Below, in pieces: positions 20,063 through 29,595 of a DNA stretch of 64,000 nt (position 1 is the first letter of the stretch; every line of letters starts with the position of its first letter). This DNA comes from Silene latifolia (taxonomy: Eukaryota; Streptophyta; Magnoliopsida; Caryophyllales; Caryophyllaceae): the NCBI RefSeq assembly GCF_048544455.1, contig NC_133526.1, positions 12,726,001 through 12,790,000 on the forward strand, given 5' to 3'. A model generated the notes under the pieces. That model did not search any database. It had not been told where the DNA came from and worked only from the letters and a program-made list of their open reading frames with translations. Made by a program: the position numbers and the translations under genes.

Positions 20063-22060
20063 TTATTCTTCCTCGCCAGGTCCAGGAGGTCGGCTCAATT
20101 TTGGTTCCGGGTTGACACCGACGGTTACGGTGCGGCCCGGATCAATCTCTACCTCCTCGGTCTCTGCTCCTTCGACCATGCCGATGGTCCGGTCATTTCC
20201 GGATCTGGGGGTGTACTGTATCTGGAAGGTTTTGAGTTCCGAAGCGCCATCTCTCACCCTCTCTAGATACTTTATCATCCCGTAGTCCTGGGCTTCGCAC
20301 TCTCCTCGGATATGGTTGGTCACTAAGAGTGAATCTGTCTTCACAATGATACGCTCTGCCCCGGCGGTTTTAGCTAGCTCAACTCCGGTTATCACCGCCT
20401 CGTACCTGGATCCATTGTTTGAGGCCAATGAGGTAAGCTTCATGGCGTGCTCCAACACGTCCCCGTTTGGGCTGATAATAACGATGTCGGCCTTCAAGCT
20501 ATTCGTCGTGGAGGGGCCGTTAACGTAAACCTCCCATAAACCGGGATCCTCCTCGTTCTTCGAGACGAGCTTATGCGCCTCCCCCCGGTCCGAGACATAC
20601 ACTAATGTTAGGGCTCGGATGGACATCACGGCGTCAGCCTCACTCAGAGTGACTCGACCTATGAGGACGTTGTAGGCGGATGAACCGTCGATGACCACGA
20701 ACTCCGACATAACGTTCCTGGCTGCACCTCGCTCCCCAAACATTACTGGCAGCCTGATTGACCCCAGGAGTACCAGGCCGGCCCCAGAAAAGCTGTACAA
20801 CGGGCCGGTGCAGGGGGTCAAGTCTTCATCCTTCAGACCGAGGCTGAGAAAGCATTCTCTGTACATAATGTTCGTGTAGGCCCCTGTGTCAATTAGGCAC
20901 CTCTTTACCAAGTGGTTGGCTATGTCCAGGTGGACTGTAAGTGGATCGCTGTGAGGAGCTACGACTCCATCGTAGTCCTTCTTCCCGATGGTCATATCGG
21001 GGATGTTGGAAGCGGGGGTTGCTGTGTTGGGCACAAAGTTGACGGCCTGATATAGCTCATTCAGGTGCCGTTTGTACCCATGAGTGGACCCACCGTTCTC
21101 GTTGCCCCCGATGACAACATTGATTACTCCTTTTCGTTCTAAGACGGATTTCTTGTTTGACCCGTCGGTGTCTGTTTCTCGGCCACCGGCAACGTATTTG
21201 CCTAGGCTCGCTTTCAGGATTAGCTCTTCAATGGCGTTTTTCAGATGCCGGCAATCATTCGTTAAGTGGCCGGTATGGCCGTGGTACTCGCAGTACTGGC
21301 TCGTGTCACCGTCACCCCTCGGCTTAGGGGGCCTTTCCCACTTCTGACCCTCATTTTTGCTCAGGGCGAAGACCTCGGCGGCGGATACGACCAGGGGGGT
21401 GTGATTATTGTACTGCGTTCGGTAATATGGTACCGAACTCCCCCCGGCGCCCGCCGAGTTCTGTTTTCTGGCGGATTTGTCGGACCGTGACCTATTATCG
21501 TCACGGCGTCTTTCATCCGGGTTATTCTCCCGGTGGCTCTTTTTTTCTGAGTATCTAGCCTCGCTGTGGTCTACCCAGGTTTTGTGATAATCTTCCACCT
21601 TGATGGCCTGGTCGGCCATCTTCCTAGCGGCATCTAGGCCCAAACCCCCGTACTTGATGAGTTCGTCTTTTAAGTCTCCCCTTGGGAGGCCTTTCATCAG
21701 TGCGAAAGCCGCCAGTTCGGGGTTGATCTCCCGAATTTGCTGTACCTTGCCGTCGAACCTCTTCACATAGCTTCGTAGAGACTCGCCCTCCTCCTGTTTG
21801 ATAGTTATAAGGTCCGACGTCTCCACGGCCCTCCTTTTGTTGCAAGAGTACTGGGCTATGAAGGCATCCTTTAGGTCGGCGAAACAGTATACCGAGCCGT
21901 CGGGAAGCCCCTTATACCAATTTTGAGCCATCCCATGCAGAGTCGTTGGGAAGACTCGGCACCAGACCTCATCGGGCTGCTCCCATACCGACAAGTAAGA
22001 CTCGAAAGCCTCGGCGTGGTCGGTGGGATCACTGTCTCCTTTGTATGTGAATGCCGGCAA
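20063..22060 (-). pseudogene. Gag C-terminal part, zinc knuckle and protease of the Tat element
   Basis: A 665-codon open frame. Residues 1-140 match the plant retrotransposon gag core (DHAEAFESYLSVWEQPDEVW, GMAQNWYKGLPDGS, FALMKGLPRGDLKDELIKYG). A Lys/Arg/Ser-rich stretch follows (about 165-205). Cys255 starts CEYHGHTGHLTNDCRHL, a CCHC-like zinc finger. The protease lies at about residues 370-490 with the active site CLIDTGAYTNIMY (DTG at about residue 391) and SSAYNVLIGRVTLSEADAV. The rest is the extra RNase H copy and the GMVEGAE linker. Upstream, the gag frame continues as LDIAVPTKLKLPAFTYKG without a start, so the true start is in the other frame (22689). The step to RT at 20034 is again a frame change. 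Confidence 0.9.
20183..20548 (-). pseudogene. Extra, decayed RNase H copy between protease and RT
   Basis: Residues about 505-625 of the frame 22060-20063. The sequence follows the added RNase H at 18740-18254 block by block: WEVYVNGPSTTNS against WEVYTDGSSTTNS, RYEAVITGVELAKTA against EYEAVITGVELARAA, and LLVTNHIRGECEAQDYGMIK against LVTNQIRGEFEARDDGMVRY. The first catalytic Asp is lost (YTDGSS to YVNGPS) and the glycine-rich turn is changed, but KTDS, which holds a later acidic residue, is kept. It is in frame with protease upstream and with GMVEGAETEEVEIDPGRT downstream. This looks like a domain duplication or conversion into an unusual place. The protein would not be an active nuclease. 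Confidence 0.75.
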
Positions 22061-22062
22061 CT

Positions 22063-22794
22063 TCAGCTTAGTTGGTACGGCGATGTCAAGGACGTAAGCA
22101 CTGAGGGGCTGTCTGACAACGTGTCGAATGACACGCGGCGATCGGCTCCCCGCGTTTCTGGTCCGGCTCCTCTCCTCGTAGCGGGAAGGACTTCTTCTTC
22201 GACTCGGGCTTCTTCTCCGACTCTGCTGAGTCGGACTTCTCTGGCTTCTCGTGGCGGGCCTCGCATCGGTCTTTGCGGCGACGCTGTCCTCTCGTGAGTA
22301 CGGGGAGGGCTCAGGTCTACCACTAGCACTCTGGGCTCCTCCGGTGTCTTGGCAGGGTCGGCTTCTCCTAGTGCTCCGTTCAAATTTCTTGGAGTCACTT
22401 TCTGGGCCCTGGTCTCTTGGACGGTTTCCGCGGCTCCCGTCGGCGTGTCAGTGTGAGCCGGCGTACTCCCAATTAGGTCCAGGAGCATCTTCAGTTTTGC
22501 TGTGTCAACCACGTGTCCCATGATGGTGACCTGGTTGGCGGGCAGCGGCGTGTCTGGTATTATTGGCATTCCGAATTCCGGTTGGATTACTCCACCGGTG
22601 GAGGGCTGCACTACTAGAGAATTGTGAAAGGTATCATCTTGGTAGAATGCGGTTTCGTCGGTCGCGACTACCTCTTGTTGTTTCGACATCTTCTTAGCTT
22701 TTTGGGGTGGGTTTTTGTGTTTGTTTTTTTTTGTTGTTGTTTGGGAATGAATGTGACTAGCTTCTAGTGTCGTTTTTCCCACAGACGGCGCCAA
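22063..22794 (-). pseudogene. Gag N-terminal part of the Tat element
   Basis: Open frame of 243 codons. The likely start is the internal methionine at 22689 (MSKQQEVVATDETAFYQDD), because the stretch before it begins at the PBS. The product is Pro/Arg-rich with an SPPRTHERTASPQRP segment and is the variable N-terminal part of gag. It is separated from the gag core (22060-20063) by a frameshift at about 22100-22120; in the other frame the sequence reads SAYVLDIAVPTKLK, which is continuous with the core. A capsid-type structural protein cannot be made from this copy without a shift. Confidence 0.85.
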
Positions 22795-22795
22795 T
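22776..22795 (-). other. Primer binding site of the Retand-like element
   Basis: Read on the minus strand, the LTR end ACCCGGAACA is followed by ATTGGCGCCGTCTGTGGG. TGGCGCC-type primer sites are common in Tat and Athila elements. I do not assign the tRNA from memory with certainty. Confidence 0.85.
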
Positions 22796-23366
22796 TGTTC
22801 CGGGTGTAATTCCAGAGCAGATATTTGTTACCACTCGTAGCTTGTGGAACGATGTCCTTGCTTGAATCCTCCTTCGATCTCTCCTGAAACGATGAACAAA
22901 CTGAGGGCTCGGCTTTGGCCGAGCGTACTCACTCCGACGCTCAAGTCAGTAAACTTAGAGAGGTAAGTTGTTGTTACTTGGCTAAACGTGTATTGTAGAG
23001 AGATAGGGAAGATATTACCAGATGAATAGTGGTTATTAGGTTAATTTGTGGATCCTTTCCTCAATGAAGGTTGAGGAGTATTTATAGACTTTCACCTTTT
23101 GTCACGTAGTGGCCAAGTGGCCAAGTGGCTGGCAGGTGGAAAGACCGTTCTACCCTCGGCCGATGGACCTATGGCAGGCTGGCCGAGGGGTCTTGGATAT
23201 GAGTACGCGGATATGTGCCCCGGCTGCCTAGTTGCCAGGCCGAGACCCAGGTGACAGACCGATGGGCTTCATCGGCTAGACTGTCTAAGTTGTTGACTTT
23301 GCTGTGGATACCCTTGACCTTGCTTAATATGTTGACTTGGTCAGTGGTGCAGAATATGCCCCATCA
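22796..23366 (-). repeat. 5' LTR of the Retand-like element
   Basis: 571 bp. Minus-strand TATA box TATAAATACTCC at about 23075-23086, so transcription would start near 23050. It is almost the same as 12409-12977 by eye. Confidence 0.95.
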
Positions 23367-23371
23367 ATAAG

Positions 23372-23514
23372 TTTTTGAGAATTTGGTTCGACTATTATTT
23401 TTTTTGGCCTTTTTTCAATGTTTACTTATTATGGTTTTTTTTTAGATAAGGATTTTTTGTTTTTCTAGTATTGTTGGTTTGGATTTTGGTTTTTTCTTTT
23501 ATTAAAGTTTATTT
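23372..23514. other. T-rich part of unit C after the insertion
   Basis: T-rich, gene-free DNA (TTTTTTTTGGCC, TTTTTGTTTTTC) leading into the minisatellite. It continues unit C after the ATAAG target duplication. Confidence 0.5.
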
Positions 23515-24375
23515 TTTTGGGATTAAAGTTATACAATTTTGGACTAAAGTTATACAAAAAATGGACTAAAGTTATACAAATATGGACTAAAGTTATACAA
23601 ATAAGGACTAGAGTTATACAAAAATTGACTAAAGTTGTACAAAAAAGGACTAAAGTTGTACAAAAATGGACTAAAGTTTTACAAAAACTGACTAAAGTTA
23701 TACGAATATGGACTAAAGTTATACAAAAATGGACTAAAGTTGTACAAAAAAGGACTAAAGTTGTACAAAAATGGACTAAAGTTATACAAATATGGACTAA
23801 AGTTATACAAAAATAGACTAAAGTTAAACAAAAATAGAACAAAGTTATACAAAAAAAGACTAAAGTTATACAAAAATTGGACTAAAGTCATACAACAATG
23901 GACCAAAGTTATACAAAAATGAACCAAAGTTATACAAAAATGGACTAAAGTTATACAAAAAATTGGACTAAAGTTATACAAAAATAAACCAAAGTTATAC
24001 AAAAATGAACCAAAGTTATACAAAAATAGACCAGAGTTATACAAAAATGAACCAAAGTTATACAAAAATGAACCAAAGTTATACAAAAATAGACTAAAGT
24101 TATACAAAAAATTGGACTAAAGTTATACAAAAATGAAACAAAGTTATACAAAAATGAACCAAAGTTATACAAAAAATAGACCAGAGTTATACAAAAATGA
24201 ACCAAAGTTATACAAAAAATGGACTAAAGTTATACAAAAAATTGGACTAAAGTTATACAAAAATTGGACTAAAGTTATACAAAAATGAACCAAAGTTATA
24301 CAAAAATGAACCAAAGTTATACAAAAATGGACTAAAGTTATACAAATACGGATTAAAGTTATACAAATATGGACT
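23515..24375. repeat. GTTATACA minisatellite, unit C, forward array
   Basis: About 45 units of GGACTAAAGTTATACAAAAA type, period 18-21 bp, with subtypes (ACCAAAGTTATACAAAAATGA, TAGACTAAAG, GTTGTAC) that occur in clusters. This suggests local unit-by-unit copying. No coding value. Confidence 0.95.
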
Positions 24376-24885
24376 AACTTTAGTCCATTTTTGTATAACT
24401 TTGGTTCATTTTTGTATAACTTTTGGTTCATTTTTGTATAACTTTGGTTCATTTTTGTATAACTTTAGTCCAATTTTTTGTATAACTTTAGTCCAATTTT
24501 TGTATAACTTTAGCCCATATTTGTATAACTTTAATCCATATTTGTATAACTTTAGTCCATTTTTGTATAACTTTGTTTCATTTTTGTATAACTTTGGTTC
24601 ATTTTTGTATAACTTTGGTTCATTTTTTGTATAACTTTAGTCCAAATATTTTGTATAACTTTAGTCCAATTTTTGTATAACTTTAGTCTTTTTTTGTATA
24701 ACTTTGGTCTATTTTTGTATAACTTTAGTCCATTTTTGTATAACTTTAGTCCTTATATGAATAACTTTTGTCCTTATTTGTATAACTTCAATCATTTTTT
24801 GTATAATTGTAGTCCAAAATGTATAACTTTAGTCATAAAATGTATAACTTTAGTCATAAAATGTATAACTTTAGTCGTAAATAGT
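24376..24885. repeat. GTTATACA minisatellite, unit C, inverted array
   Basis: About 26 units in the opposite orientation (TTTTGTATAACTTTAGTCC). The turn is at 24372-24383, where ATGGACTAA meets CTTTAGTCCAT with almost no spacer, so forward and inverted arrays form a near-perfect hairpin. Confidence 0.95.
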
Positions 24886-24946
24886 AAAAAAAATCAAACA
24901 ATAAAAAAAATAAAATCAAAACATAACACAAATCATAAAATCAAAC
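24886..24946. other. A-rich remnant of unit C right arm
   Basis: A-rich DNA (AAAATCAAAACATAACAC) that mirrors the T-rich part of the left arm. It is cut off by the LTR at 24947, and no terminal repeat or (TA)n is found here. Confidence 0.45.
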
Positions 24947-25553
24947 TGATAGGGCATATTCTGCACCGCTGACCAAGTCAACATATTGAAAAAGGTCAAA
25001 GATATCCACAGCAAGTCAACGACTTAGACAGCCTAGCCGATGCAGCCCATCGGCCTGTTAGCCCGGGTCTCGGCGTGACAACCTGCCAGTCGGGACACAT
25101 ACCCGCGTACTCATATCCAAGACCCCTCGGCGGTGAGTCAACATGGCCCGCCGGCCTGCCATAGGTCCCTCGGCCGAGGGGTAGATCAGTCTTTCCACCT
25201 GCTAGCCACTTGGCCACTTGGCCACTACGTGACAAAAGGTGAAAGCCTATAAATACTCCTCAACCTTCATTGAGGAAAGGATCCCACAACTTAACCTAAA
25301 TACACTATTCATCTGGTAATATCTTCCTTATCTTTCTACAATACATACCTAGCCAAGTAACACAACTTAATCCTTTAAGTTTACTGACTTGAGCGTCGGA
25401 GTGAGTACGCTTGGCACAAAGCCAAGCCCTTAGTTCGTTCATTGTTGCAGGAGAGGCCGAGAGGAACGATAAAGGCAAGAAGGGTTCAACTCAAGACATT
25501 ATTCTACAAGCCACGGGTGGTAACGATACTTGCTCTGGAATTACACCCGGACA
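24947..25553 (+). repeat. 5' LTR of the third Retand-like copy
   Basis: 607 bp, starts TGATAGGGCATATTCTGC and ends TTACACCCGGACA. TATA box CTATAAATACTCC at about 25248. The interior begins GGTCCGGTCC instead of the expected PBS. Confidence 0.9.
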
Positions 25554-25640
25554 GGTCCGGTCCAAAGTGGTCTGCGAAGGAAACAAAGCAAGAGTTAACT
25601 AGAAGAAATAAATCGAAGTTCGAGAATCAGGAGCGTTAAG
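25554..25640. other. Unplaced segment inside the third copy
   Basis: About 85 bp of sequence (GAAGGAAACAAAGCAAG and onward) that I cannot match to the longer element. It probably fills the deletion junction. Confidence 0.4.
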
Positions 25641-26653
25641 AGCGGTGATGGGCCTCACACCGACCCCACTCACCCTGTGCTAGGGCCGGTATGAGGCCGA
25701 CATGGCAGAGCGGCTCATCCTGAAGGATAATCTGCGTTGGGGGAATCCATCTCTTCGGCACCCCACTCTTGTCCGCCTCAAAGAGCCTCATCGCCAGCTT
25801 CTCATCCTCCTTAAGAGGGACCTTGCTGGCATCCATCTTGAGCTTTTTCCGGGTGACCCATATGTCGTGCTCCGCCTTGGTCTCACACCGCAAATTAACT
25901 TGGTGCTGAAAGAAGCGGGGCAGCGGATAGTCATCCGGCACCTTAACGTACACCCACCGATCTTTCCAGTCCTTGCAAGAAGTAAGTTTGTCAACAGAGA
26001 CATAACCCTGCTCCATTTGCACACTGTACCATCCGACGCGGCCAGAGATTGACGGCCGGAGATGGTGAAGCCGGCGGAATAAATTCACCGTTGGGGCCTC
26101 TCCCTTGAAGAGACAAAGCCGACTATGGTCCTCACGGCCAACGGGTGCAGTTGGGCAACAACAACGTTCATGGCCCTAATGATGGCCATAACGTATTCAT
26201 TCAAAGGAAACCGGAGCCCGTACTCCAAGTGCCGCATGTATACGCCGATGTGACCCGGGGGAGGGCAACAGATCGCCTGACCCTCCTCAGGAATAACAAT
26301 TTTGTATCCCCTGCCAAAAAAAAAAATGGCCCTCGAAAAATGTCTCGCCGGAACAACTGGCGAACTTATGGGTCCAAGCACGGTCAAGGCGGACCTTACA
26401 GGCGTCGCCGTGATCCATAACGTACTGCCTCCCCTCATTAGGACCAGCCTTTCCAGCATCATCACCAAAATCGTCTGCGTCATGATCGACGTCATCGTCA
26501 TCCTCCCATTCCTCCAAAACTTGAGGATCAACTTCGGGAGAAGGAGACCTAGGGCCCCCAAACCTTATCGGGATGGCGTCTAGTATCCCCTCCCCATCAC
26601 GACGGGGAACCCCCCGGCGCAGAAGTGCTTGTCCCGGCGTCAGCAGAAGACAT
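25641..26653 (-). pseudogene. Truncated, frameshifted reverse-strand gene in the third copy
   Basis: Start ATGTCTTCTGCTGACGCC at 26653 (minus strand). A nonsense or frame change follows after about 18 codons (GGSPS then stop), another at the A/T run at 26318-26327, and another at about 26088. The pieces 26661-26287, 26561-26085 and 26088-25636 cover the acidic start, GHIGVYMRHLEYGLRFPL, AVRTIVGFVSS, NLFRRLHHLRPSISGRVGWY and IILQDEPLCHVGLIPALAQG. The gene ends just past the intron donor (GGTGAGTGGGG). The exon 2 coiled coil is absent. The protein is not made. Confidence 0.85.
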
Positions 26654-26835
26654 GATAGCAATGAGTATTTAACAAAATAAGAAGTGAGGAAATTCGTTTG
26701 TTTACCTTGAAGAAAAACACTCGCCGGAGTAACAACCCTGAAAATTAGAAGACAAAGAAACCCTTAAAAGTTTAGATAAAGGAAAATTTTGGAGAGAATG
26801 AAATTGGTGGCCAATTTCACGGAATAACTGCCCTA

Positions 26836-26846
26836 TTTATAGGGAA
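26836..26846 (-). promoter_or_regulatory. TATA box of the reverse-strand gene, third copy
   Basis: On the minus strand CCCTATAAATAGGGC, at the same distance from the start codon as in the intact gene. It remains although the gene is broken. Confidence 0.6.
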
Positions 26847-27343
26847 AAGCCCATAAAGAAGGACCAATCGAGAATGACCCATGAAGCGCCGACAATCGGC
26901 CAAGAACAGACACGTGTCGGACATGCAACCATGGAAAGTCAATCGTCGCAATGACGTCAAACGTCAATCAATGCAATGCGGTGATCAAGCGTCTTCAACA
27001 CGCCCCTTCACCTCTCTTCGCCTATTCATCTTCCTCAACAAACTCCTAGGTATCTGCTATCCGCCGGCCACATGATCAACCAAGCTAGGAAGCACCGGCC
27101 TGGGGGCAATCAAAAACAACCGGCGCTCCCAACCCTGGTCTCGGCCAGCGTCACTTTCTCTTCCACATCGGATGTCCTTTAAACACCCATGCAGAGGGGG
27201 GATATATATGGTACGGCCTAAAAAGAACCAGGCCGAGGGAGAAGAAGCCGATACCAAAAAGAGTTTCGAAATTACTTGCGCGAGAATATACGTTCGGATA
27301 CATCGGAGCCCATACCACGGCATAGACTACGGCTGGGGCAAAT

Positions 27344-27928
27344 TGATGGGGCATATTCTGCACCGCTGACCAAGTCAACACATTGAGCAAGGTCAAGGAT
27401 ATCCACAGCAAAGTCAACGACTTAGACAGCCTAGCCGATGAAGCCTATCGGCCTGTTACCTCGGTCTCGGCGTGGCAACCAGTCAGCCGGGACACATATC
27501 CGCGTACTCATATCCAAGACCCTCGGCCGGCCTGCCATGGGTCCAGCGACCGAGGGTAGAACGGTCTTTCCACCTGCTAGCCACTTGGCCACTTGGCCAC
27601 TACGTGACAAAAGGTGAAAGTCTATAAATACTCCTCAACCTTCATTGAGGAAAGCATCCAAAAATTAACCTAAGAATCACTATTTATCTGGTAATATCTT
27701 CCTTATCTCTCTACAATACATCCTTAGCCAAGTAACAACAACTTACCCCTCTAAGTTTACTGACTTGAGCGTCGGAGTGAGTACGCTTGGCACAAAGCCA
27801 AGCCCTCAGTTCGTTCATTGTTGCAGGAGAGGCCGAGAGGAACGATAGAGACGAAGAATCCAACTCAAGACATCATTCTACAAGCCACGGGTGGTAACAA
27901 TACTTGCTCTGGAATTACACCCGGAACA
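27344..27928 (+). repeat. 3' LTR of the third Retand-like copy
   Basis: 585 bp, TGATGGGGCATATTCTGC to TTACACCCGGAACA, preceded by the purine-rich GGCTGGGGCAAAT. Confidence 0.92.
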
Positions 27929-27929
27929 A

Positions 27930-28080
27930 TTGAGTACGCTTGGCACAAAGCCAAGCCCTCAGTTCGTTCATTGTTGCAGGAGAGGCCGAGAGAAACGATA
28001 GAGACGAAGAATCCAACTCAAGACATCATTCTACAAGCCACGGGTGGTAACAATACTCGCTCTGGAATTACACCGGAACA
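27930..28080 (+). repeat. Partial duplicate of the LTR end
   Basis: Repeats the last ~151 bp of the LTR (TGAGTACGCTTGGC to ACACCGGAACA), joined to the full LTR by ATT only, with a few base changes. Confidence 0.92.
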
Positions 28081-28252
28081 AAGAATTATTGTTGTTCAAA
28101 TTGCAATTCCTTATTTTTTGAAAAGCTTGTTTTGTGATGTTGTCTTTTCAGTGTTCTTTTATCATTATTTTTGTTGATCCTTTTGAATAAGTGAACGCTC
28201 CTTTCCTCCGGTTTTCTAATATTGACTCAATTATAGGTTTTTCTTTACGCGG
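28081..28252. other. Short unassigned stretch
   Basis: T-rich DNA between the LTR remnant and the palindrome arm. Nothing recognisable. Confidence 0.4.
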
Positions 28253-28378
28253 CATAGTAATCCTTATGTTTTTCTGTTTGTAAAATTGACTGAAAGGTTC
28301 GGGCATTTGTGACGCGGCATAGTAATCTTTATGTCTTTTTAAAATATGTAAAAGTTGACTAAAATGACTTATTGGGTA

Positions 28379-28566
28379 CAGTAGGTCTCCCTTGTGACGG
28401 GTCGGATCTTGCGACAGGTATTTTGTGAGTGGAGATGGGTAGAGGGGACAAGGTGGGCACCCACCCCATGTGCTCCTTCTCTCACCCTTATGGGTTTTTT
28501 GTGAGATAATATGGTACCCGTCACAAGTTTGTGACGGATACCCTCCGTCATAAGGGAGAATTTGTG
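28379..28566. mobile_element. 188-bp Mutator-type MITE
   Basis: Imperfect terminal inverted repeats: CAGTAGGTCTCCCTTGTGAC on the left, and on the right, read inward, CACAAATTCTCCCTTATGAC. The 9-bp direct repeat TATTGGGTA lies at 28370-28378 and 28567-28575. The right palindrome arm has the uninterrupted site (ACCCAATAAGTC at about 41030-41040), which proves insertion. The 9-bp duplication fits Mutator-like elements. No coding sequence. Confidence 0.88.
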
Positions 28567-29595
28567 TATTGGGTAATGGTGGAATCAGTGTCACATGCTT
28601 TTTCTTTCGGTTTACATATTTCATTTGTTGTTGGTGGCTAGAATTAAGGTTGTGACTTAAACCTTCAGTTGCTGTGTATGGACAGTTTATCCTTTGCTAT
28701 ATGTATATAGAAGTCTCGTAGATTAGTATTATGTTTTGTTTTTTAATTGGGTTATTTAATAAAAATACTCCATACTATTTGGATGCTTCTCAAAATACTT
28801 CAAGCTATATTTTAACTACCTTTATACCGAACTACACCCTTTCTCTTTAAACAGTATTGCCCGTTTACTAACCTATAATAGCCAGTAAAAGTAAGAAGGG
28901 TCCCACCTCTTCATCTTCCCAAATCCACCATTTTTCTTCTTCCCAAATCCACACCCCTGAATTTTTAAAACACTGCACACCTCCATCTTCTTCCCTCTAA
29001 TCTTCACCATTAAACACCCAATTATTCTTCCCCAAATTAAGGTCTTGAAACAAAATACCAGATTAAAACCCAACCTTAGTCAATTAGGTCTGCAAAATAA
29101 CCACACAAACTTGAACAAACCAACAAAAATTAAAGCCTTTGCTTCATATAAAAGTTCAAGATCTACTAAAAATTATAAAGTTGAGTACCAAATCCCAGAT
29201 TAACGAAAATACGGAAAAAATAGGGAAAAAAGTGGAGAGAAGTCAAGGAGGATCAATAATGGTGGATAGTGGTGCGCACAAGTTGAAGCCCATGTGCACT
29301 TTTGGTTTGGTTTGGTACCTTCCGGTACAGATTAGAATATGAGATGCCCAGATTACTCAGACTATTTTTCGATTTTTTTGATTCAATTTGGTGTCTTATA
29401 GTAATGCGCACAAGTGGAGAGAAGTCTTTCATTTTTGGTTGCAACAACTGATAAATGTGAGTTGCACCTGCAATCGAGCTTCGTTGTACGACGGATGATC
29501 GAGGCTGGCGGTGATAGGCGATAGGTGATATGTAATAGACTATGATGGTTGAGCTTAGATGTTAATGGTGGAGGAGGAGGTGATAACTCAAATAT

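Larger units (their letters stand above)
12409..23366 (-). mobile_element. Retand-like (Ty3/gypsy, Tat) LTR retrotransposon, 10,958 bp
   Basis: LTRs at 12409-12977 and 22796-23366, with the target duplication ATAAG at 12404-12408 and 23367-23371. PBS TGGCGCC lies next to the right LTR and a purine tract next to the left one, so transcription runs on the minus strand. Order from 5' to 3': gag, protease, a decayed extra RNase H, reverse transcriptase, RNase H, added RNase H, integrase, an 80-bp tandem repeat, then a gene on the opposite strand facing pol. The reverse-strand gene, the tandem repeat in the 3' region and the second RNase H are features of the Tat lineage, and the tandem repeat fits Retand. 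gag-pol is broken by many frameshifts, so this copy is not autonomous. Complete ends and a perfect 5-bp duplication suggest a fairly recent insertion. Confidence 0.93.
24947..28080 (+). mobile_element. Third Retand-like copy, internally deleted, opposite orientation
   Basis: LTRs at 24947-25553 and 27344-27928 in the orientation opposite to the 12409-23366 element. The 1.8-kb interior has lost the PBS, gag and pol and keeps the first part of the reverse-strand gene plus its promoter. An extra partial LTR end (27930-28080) follows the 3' LTR. No target duplication is visible (CAAAC on the left, AAGAA on the right), so the right side was rearranged. Confidence 0.88.

Noticed and set aside
23465..24972. 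Many overlapping frames (LYNFSPFLYNF, TKVIQKWTKV)
   Set aside because: Repeat translations of the GTTATACA array in all frames.
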